A program made the translations under genes and the position numbers. This document shows, one piece after another, positions 59,553 through 64,000 of a stretch of 64,000 nt of DNA. Under the pieces are notes generated by a model, which was not told the DNA's origin, made no database searches, and saw only the letters and a list, made by a program, of their open reading frames with translations. The stretch comes from CAXTKD01 sp964244885 (GTDB lineage: Bacteria > Pseudomonadota > Alphaproteobacteria > Sphingomonadales > Sphingomonadaceae). Where the stretch lies: contig CAXTKD010000008.1 in the NCBI GenBank assembly GCA_964244885.1, positions 1 through 64,000 of the forward strand. Reading direction: 5' to 3'. Every line of letters starts with the position of its first letter. The stretch's first letter is position 1.

Positions 59553-60155
59553 ATGGCCGGATTTAGTGCGCTCCTCGCCGAACAACGGTGGGACGACCAT
59601 CGCTTTTATCATCACAGCCTGGTCAACCAGAGCCTGCACCTATTGAGCGCGAGCACGTTCGTGGTGTGTTACGTCCTGGTTTTCTACGATCCTGCGATCG
59701 CCAGCCTGCTCGCCTGGCTGGTCGCAATGCTGAGCCGCCAGTCAGGCCACTTCTTCTTCGAGCCGAAAACCTACGACGAGGTCAACCAGGCAACCCATGC
59801 GTATAAGGAAGAGGTCAAGGTCGGTTACAACCTGTTCCGCAAGTGGGTGTTCATGGCCATCTGGGCGCTCGCCCCGCTGCCCCTTCTGGCCGACCCAAGT
59901 TATTTCGGGCTGTTCGCGCGTCAGCATTCGGTCATCGGCACGCTTCGCCACGTGGGTCTGATCTGGCTCGCGGTCGGCGTCGGCGGGCTGCTGTTCCGCA
60001 CCGTCCAGCTGTTCTTCATCCGCGACGTTCAGACGGGGCTGGTATGGGCGGCGAAGATCCTCACCGACCCCTTCAACGACATCAAGCTCTACCATAACGC
60101 ACCGCTGCGCCTGTTGCGCGGCGAACGGATCGACGAAGGCCCGGTCGCCGCCTAG
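59553..60155 (+). CDS. Multi-pass membrane protein, possible DUF962/Mpo1-like
   Basis: A 200-residue protein with about four membrane segments (LLSASTFVVCYVLVFY, SLLAWLVAMLS, VFMAIWALAPLPLLA, LIWLAVGVGGLLF). RFYHHSLVNQSLHL and SRQSGHFFFEPKTYDEVNQATH contain several His residues that could bind metal, as in Mpo1-type proteins, which act on 2-hydroxy fatty acids. That assignment is weak. The gene follows pmtA by 17 bp. Its TAG overlaps the TAG of the convergent aminotransferase gene within CTAG. A lipid-related role is inferred from the neighbours. Confidence 0.6.
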   Translation: MAGFSALLAEQRWDDHRFYHHSLVNQSLHLLSASTFVVCYVLVFYDPAIASLLAWLVAMLSRQSGHFFFEPKTYDEVNQATHAYKEEVKVGYNLFRKWVFMAIWALAPLPLLADPSYFGLFARQHSVIGTLRHVGLIWLAVGVGGLLFRTVQLFFIRDVQTGLVWAAKILTDPFNDIKLYHNAPLRLLRGERIDEGPVAA

Positions 60156-61813
60156 GCGATGGCGCGCCGGCCGAGCATTTCCCGAAGGATGCCGCGGCGG
60201 ATCCGCTTGTCGGTAAGCGTGCCGTCCGACCACCACCAGCCCGCGTCGTGCATCGCCCGCGCGGCCGCGACGAAGCGCTCGGCAATGGCGTCGAAGTCGC
60301 TGTCGCTAAGATCGAGGCTGAAGATGATCCGACCGGTTCCGACCCAGCTGAGCGCCAGCCCTTCGGCGCGGAGATAATATTGAAGCATCCAATTGTATCG
60401 GGATGGGCGCTTGTAGAGCACCGTCCAGATCGAAGAGAGATTGGCAACTTCGACCGGCAGTCCCTCATCTGCGAGGCGGCGGTTGAGCCGGTCGCGGCGT
60501 CCGTCCCAACGCGCGTCGAGCCCTTCGTAGAGCGCTGCGGCCTCTGGTGTTTCGAAATGGCGCAGGAAGGCGTTCATCGCCGTCATCACATAGGGATGCG
60601 CATTGAACGTGCCGCGCGCGAAGCAGACATCGACCGGACGGTCGTCGCGGAAGCGCTTCATCAGCGCGGCGCGCCCGCACAACACGCCGACCGGCAGCCC
60701 GCCGCCGAGGCTCTTGCCATAGGTGATCATGTCCGGCTGTACGCCGAAATACTCACGCGCGCCGCCGGGCGCGAGGCGGAAGCCGACGAACACCTCATCG
60801 AAAATCAGCACGATGCCGCGCGCCGTGCAGACCTCGGCGAGCCGCTTCAGCCAGGCGGCGTAAGCCTCGCGATCGAAATGCGCGCGTCGCGCGCTATCGA
60901 CCAGCGCGGAATCGGCGGGCGCGCCGGAATTGGGGTGGAGCGCCTGCAGCGGATTGACCAGCACGCAGGCGATGTTCTTGCGCCGGCGCAGCACGTCGAG
61001 CGTCCGTTCGGACATCTCCTCGAGCGTGTAGGTCCGGTCCGCCGGAACAGGATTGCCGATGCCGGGCTGCACGTCGCCCCACCAGCCGTGGTAGGCGCCC
61101 GCGAAGCGCACGAGGTGGCTCCGGCCGCTGTGGTAGCGCGCCAGGCGGACGGCCTGCATCACCGCCTCGGTGCCCGACATGTGGAACGACACCTCGTCGA
61201 GGCCCGACACCTCACGCAGTCGTGCGACATTGTCGGCGACGACCGGGTGATAGAAGCCGAGCACCGGCCCAAGCGCGCCGGCCTGCTCAACCGCGTCGGC
61301 GATGCAGCGCTTGTAGAAGTCGTAGCCGAACAGGTTGACGCCGTAGGAGCCTGTGAGGTCGTAGAAAACGTTGCCGTCCAGGTCCGTGACCGTGGCGCCG
61401 GCCGACGATTGCAGGAAGCTGCCGGTCGCGAGGTGGTTTCGGACCATGCGGCTGAACTGGAACGGCACACGGTAGGTGCCGGTGAACTGCAGGTCGGACA
61501 GGCCGGGCCTGACTTCGGCGGTAAGCGCCACGGTCTTTGCATAGCGCTCGGCGAACAGGTGGGACAACGCCATAAACCCCGCACGCCGCCTGTCGGCGAC
61601 ATCGGCGGGCGCGTCGTCGGCGCGAAAGAAGCGGCCTTCGCCGAATTCGTAGAAGGGAATGAGCGAGGCGACACGCTTTCCCATCCGGACGTGGCCGGTG
61701 AGCGAGCGGTGCTTGGCGCGCGACAGCGCCAGCCGCGCCGGAGCTTTCAACGCCAGGAAGGCAAGGCTAACGGCGCCGGCAGACCAGGCGGCGGCGGCGA
61801 ACGAGGTGGCCAT
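60152..61813 (-). CDS. Membrane-anchored class III aminotransferase (GSA aminomutase-like)
   Basis: A 553-residue PLP enzyme, about 100 residues longer than usual. The N-terminus has a hydrophobic segment (AWSAGAVSLAFLALKAPARLAL), then an extra domain to about residue 120. The catalytic part carries VSFHMSGTEAVMQAVRLAR, FAGAYHGWWGDVQPG, the cofactor Asp in LIFDEVFVGFRLA and the PLP Lys in ITYGKSLGGGLPVG. It is close to glutamate-1-semialdehyde aminomutases and omega-aminotransferases. A membrane anchor, and location among phospholipid genes, suggest an amino-alcohol or lipid head-group substrate. It is divergent from psd. Confidence 0.82.
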   Translation of the reverse strand: MATSFAAAAWSAGAVSLAFLALKAPARLALSRAKHRSLTGHVRMGKRVASLIPFYEFGEGRFFRADDAPADVADRRRAGFMALSHLFAERYAKTVALTAEVRPGLSDLQFTGTYRVPFQFSRMVRNHLATGSFLQSSAGATVTDLDGNVFYDLTGSYGVNLFGYDFYKRCIADAVEQAGALGPVLGFYHPVVADNVARLREVSGLDEVSFHMSGTEAVMQAVRLARYHSGRSHLVRFAGAYHGWWGDVQPGIGNPVPADRTYTLEEMSERTLDVLRRRKNIACVLVNPLQALHPNSGAPADSALVDSARRAHFDREAYAAWLKRLAEVCTARGIVLIFDEVFVGFRLAPGGAREYFGVQPDMITYGKSLGGGLPVGVLCGRAALMKRFRDDRPVDVCFARGTFNAHPYVMTAMNAFLRHFETPEAAALYEGLDARWDGRRDRLNRRLADEGLPVEVANLSSIWTVLYKRPSRYNWMLQYYLRAEGLALSWVGTGRIIFSLDLSDSDFDAIAERFVAAARAMHDAGWWWSDGTLTDKRIRRGILREMLGRRAIA

Positions 61814-61848
61814 TGCGGGCGTCGGTACGCCGCTTTGCCGACCATATT

Positions 61849-62784
61849 ATGACACTGCGCTCGGTCATCGCGAGGGTCGTGCTTCAGGAGGATCTCAACT
61901 TCCTCCTGACAAACCGCATTCCCCGCCGGCTGGCGACGCGCTTCATGGGCTGGTTCAGCAAGATCGAGCACCCTCTGGTGCGGATCCCGTCGATCGCGAT
62001 CTGGCGGCTGTTCTCCGACGTCGACCTGCGCGATGCCCGCAAGCAGCGGTTCCGGAGCATGCACGACTGTTTCGTCAGGGAATTGCGCGACGGCGCTCGC
62101 CCGTTCGATCCGGACCCGTCGGTGCTCGCCAGCCCCTGTGATGCGATCGTCGGCATGTGCGGCCGCGTCGATGACGGCACGCTCTATCAGATCAAGGGCT
62201 TCCCTTACGCGCTCCGCGATCTGCTGGGAGAGGACAGCGACGCGCGGACGTTCCGCAATGGCCGCTACGTCACCCTGCGGCTAACCGCCGGCATGTACCA
62301 CCGCTTCCATGCGCCCTACGATCTCAGGGTCGAGCAGGTCACCTATATCTCGGGCGACACCTGGAACGTTAATCCGATCGCCCTTAAGCGCATAGAGCGC
62401 TTGTTCTGCAAGAACGAGCGCTCCCCGATCCGCGCCCGTCTCTCCACCGGCCATCCGATCCTGCTTGTTCCCGTCGCGGCGATCCTGGTCGCCAGCATCC
62501 GCCTCAACTTCCTCGACGTGAATCAGAGCCTGCGCGTCGGCGGTTCGCGCCGCATATCCTGCGCGGCAGACCTCGCGAAGGGGGAAGAGATGGGCTGGTT
62601 CGAACACGGATCGACAATCATCGTCTTCGTCCCAGCTGATTTCGAGCTTGCCGAACTCGTGAGCGAAGGCGCGCGGGTTCGAGCCGGTGAGGTGCTAATG
62701 CGGATGGACAGCGTCTGGTGCTGTCAGTCTAACGCTAACTCGTCTCCACCGGACACAGCGACCCCACCCCGCAGCTTCGTCTAG
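61849..62784 (+). CDS. psd: Phosphatidylserine decarboxylase, C-terminus replaced by IS sequence
   Basis: A 311-residue protein from ATG 61849. RSMHDCFVRELRDGARPF, SPCDAIVG, the conserved AGMYHRFHAPYD and the autocleavage site HGST at residues 253-256 (LGST in most enzymes) identify a pyruvoyl-dependent phosphatidylserine decarboxylase. It makes phosphatidylethanolamine. After VRAGEVLMRMDS the frame enters IS copy 2 at about residue 290, and the final 22 residues and TAG are IS-encoded. Family members normally end near this point, so activity may survive. It may be an extra copy, because an essential psd is usually elsewhere in the chromosome. Confidence 0.87.
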   Translation: MTLRSVIARVVLQEDLNFLLTNRIPRRLATRFMGWFSKIEHPLVRIPSIAIWRLFSDVDLRDARKQRFRSMHDCFVRELRDGARPFDPDPSVLASPCDAIVGMCGRVDDGTLYQIKGFPYALRDLLGEDSDARTFRNGRYVTLRLTAGMYHRFHAPYDLRVEQVTYISGDTWNVNPIALKRIERLFCKNERSPIRARLSTGHPILLVPVAAILVASIRLNFLDVNQSLRVGGSRRISCAADLAKGEEMGWFEHGSTIIVFVPADFELAELVSEGARVRAGEVLMRMDSVWCCQSNANSSPPDTATPPRSFV

Positions 62785-63320
62785 CTCATGACCGCCTGCC
62801 ACTCGGCCAGGGCGGCCGACCTCCTGGCGACCCAAGTTGCCGATCTCATTCATCGCGGCGGGATAGGAGCGTAGGCCATCGGCCACCAGGGTCTGCGGCC
62901 GCCCGTAGCGCTTCATCGCGCGCTTGATGAAGCTGAGCGCCGCCGCCTTGTCGCGGGTCTTCGTTACGTAGCTTTCGAGCACCTCGCCCTCGTGGTCGAC
63001 GGCACGTGCATCCCGCCACCGATCTTAACGTAGACCTTGTCGAGGTGCCAGCGCCATTGGTGAAGGCTCGCATGTGCTGGACGCGCTTCCGCCTGATCTC
63101 GGCGGCGAACACCGGTCCGAACCTGTTCCACCAGAAAGGCACGGTCTCGTGGCAGATGTCGATGCCGCGTTCCGCGAGCAGGTCCTCGACATTCCGGAGC
63201 GACAGGCGGGTACTTCACAACCAGCCGGATGATCTCAGGCAAGCTGTTGAAATAGCGGAATGGGCTCTTCATTCAGCGCCGGTAGGGCCGACTGAGGCAC
63301 GCGGCAAATTTAGTCTGACA
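62717..63320 (-). mobile_element. IS6-family element, internally deleted and frameshifted (copy 2)
   Basis: The ends GGTGCTGTCAGTCTAACG (left) and GGCAAATTTAGTCTGACA (right) form imperfect inverted repeats. Inside, minus-strand frames spell an IS6-type transposase in pieces: MKSPFRYFNSLPEIIRLVV, then FWWNRFGPVFAAEIRRKRVQHMRAF, then VLESYVTKTRDKAAALSFIKRAMKRYGRPQ and NEIGNLGRQEVGR. Several frameshifts are present and the C-terminal third with the DDE glutamate is lost. It is inactive. It has the same orientation and ends as copy 1 at 51469-51670, and it cuts into the 3' end of psd. Confidence 0.85.
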
Positions 63321-63428
63321 ATGTCCTTGCGGATTTTTCCCAGAACCAAACTCTTGTTACGTCGTTCTCGACATGGGAGACATCGGTCATCGAAAATCCC
63401 ATGCTTGATATGGTTGGTAAGGGTTGCG

Positions 63429-64000
63429 ATGGCGGAGCAGGAATCGGATAATCCGAAGATCAAGCCCTTCGCCGGTCCCGCCGGCGGCTGGGGTTCGGTT
63501 CGGTCGCTAGCGGAAATCCTGCCACGAGAGCGGATCGCGCCCGAAGCGCTCCGCGAGCTGGCACGGCAGAACAAGCCCGACGGCTTCGCCTGTGTCAGTT
63601 GTGCCTGGGCGAAGCCCGCCAATCCTCACCCATTCGAATTCTGCGAGGAGGGCGCGAAAGCCACTGCCTGGGAATTGACGAACCTCCGAACCACGCCCGA
63701 GTTTTTCGCCGAGCACACGCTGAGCGAGCTGCGCACGTGGCGGGACTATGACCTGGAGCAACACGGCCGGCTGACCCACCCGCTTCGCTACGATCCTGAA
63801 ACTGACAAATATTCGGCCTGCAGCTGGGAAGACGCGTTCGCCGAGATCGGCCGCACGATGAAGCCGCTCGATCCTAAATCGGTCGTCTTCTACTCTTCGG
63901 GTCGCACCAGCCTCGAGGCCTCGTACATGTACGGCCTGATGGCTCGGATGTTCGGCAACCAGAACCTGCCTGACAGCTCGAACATGTGCCACGAGTCAAC
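63429..64000 (+). CDS. FdhF/YdeP-type molybdopterin oxidoreductase, N-terminal part
   Basis: The first 190 codons from ATG 63429 are present; the gene continues beyond the window. KPFAGPAGGWGSVRSLAEIL, CVSCAWAKPANPHPFEFCEEGAKATAWEL, TWRDYDLEQHGRLTHPLRYD, WEDAFAEIG and SVVFYSSGRTSLEASYMYGLMARMFGNQNLPDSSNMCHEST match the YdeP / FdhF family. These proteins bind a bis-molybdopterin cofactor and an iron-sulfur cluster through the first cysteines. They have been linked to acid resistance and to formate-type oxidation, but the substrate is generally unknown. It starts about 110 bp after IS copy 2. Confidence 0.88.
   Translation, partial: MAEQESDNPKIKPFAGPAGGWGSVRSLAEILPRERIAPEALRELARQNKPDGFACVSCAWAKPANPHPFEFCEEGAKATAWELTNLRTTPEFFAEHTLSELRTWRDYDLEQHGRLTHPLRYDPETDKYSACSWEDAFAEIGRTMKPLDPKSVVFYSSGRTSLEASYMYGLMARMFGNQNLPDSSNMCHES

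Noticed and set aside
60248..61852. Long plus-strand frame opposite the aminotransferase gene
   Set aside because: It is a high-GC antisense shadow; the minus-strand frame has all the PLP-enzyme motifs.
1..64000. CRISPR array or restriction, toxin-antitoxin or retron-type defence system
   Set aside because: No regularly spaced direct repeats, cas genes, reverse transcriptase or recognisable defence genes were seen anywhere in the window.

Overview
The window is high-GC DNA with dense, translationally coupled genes (many ATGA or GTGA stop/start overlaps). It carries three TonB-dependent receptors, Sphingobium-type lig genes for protocatechuate 4,5-cleavage, a LuxR/LuxI pair and sphingomonad-like housekeeping genes. 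All of this points to a chromosomal segment of a sphingomonad alphaproteobacterium (Sphingomonas or a close relative). The strain cannot be named from the sequence alone.

Layout. 1-2.7 kb: start of a 4-hydroxyphenylpyruvate dioxygenase gene behind a MarR regulator, then an integration scar. The scar is a tyrosine integrase lying between 3' remnants of different tRNA genes (possible fMet, Arg-CCG, Thr-GGT). 2.8-18 kb: mostly core genes. These are a Tet-type MFS pump, a sulfur group (TusA, TIGR02186-like, TSUP exporter), an NfrA/NfrB-like glycosyltransferase pair, luxR-luxI, thyA, bamE, a cytochrome bc1 chaperone, a YceD protein, AMP nucleosidase, and a coupled metX-GNAT-metW operon. 18.3-25.2 kb: an exported amidase, an exported flavin amine oxidase, a TonB receptor and an exported RidA. 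I read these as one periplasmic amide/amine catabolic route. 25.2-39.6 kb: a protocatechuate region with pobA, ligC, ligB, ligA and ligI, plus remnants of ligJ, a 6-phosphogluconate-dehydrogenase-like gene and a PrpF-type tautomerase. It continues with a TonB receptor, a GlcG-like protein, a seven-repeat EAR beta-propeller, an unknown protein, an AAHS transporter, a second LigI-like amidohydrolase, an HpcH/HpaI aldolase and a LysR regulator.

39.9-51.4 kb: two arms around a MocR regulator. The minus-strand arm (RraA/LigK-like aldolase, MFS, TonB receptor, nitrilase-family amidase, VanA-like Rieske oxygenase) looks like one operon feeding an aromatic or amide substrate into central metabolism. 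The plus-strand arm holds a RidA-fold protein, a SnoaL-like protein, an NAD(P)-binding protein, an acyl-CoA-dehydrogenase-fold flavin monooxygenase and a DoxX-like membrane protein.

51.5-63.3 kb: an accessory block bounded by two same-orientation, internally deleted IS6-family remnants. It encodes a nucleotidyltransferase, two ATP-grasp ligases, two GT4 glycosyltransferases, a flippase, a PmtA-like phospholipid methyltransferase, a membrane-anchored class III aminotransferase and a phosphatidylserine decarboxylase. The genes at both edges of the block now end on stop codons supplied by the IS ends. It looks like a cell-envelope glycoconjugate or phospholipid-modification locus whose product I cannot name. 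The window closes inside a FdhF/YdeP-type molybdopterin oxidoreductase gene.
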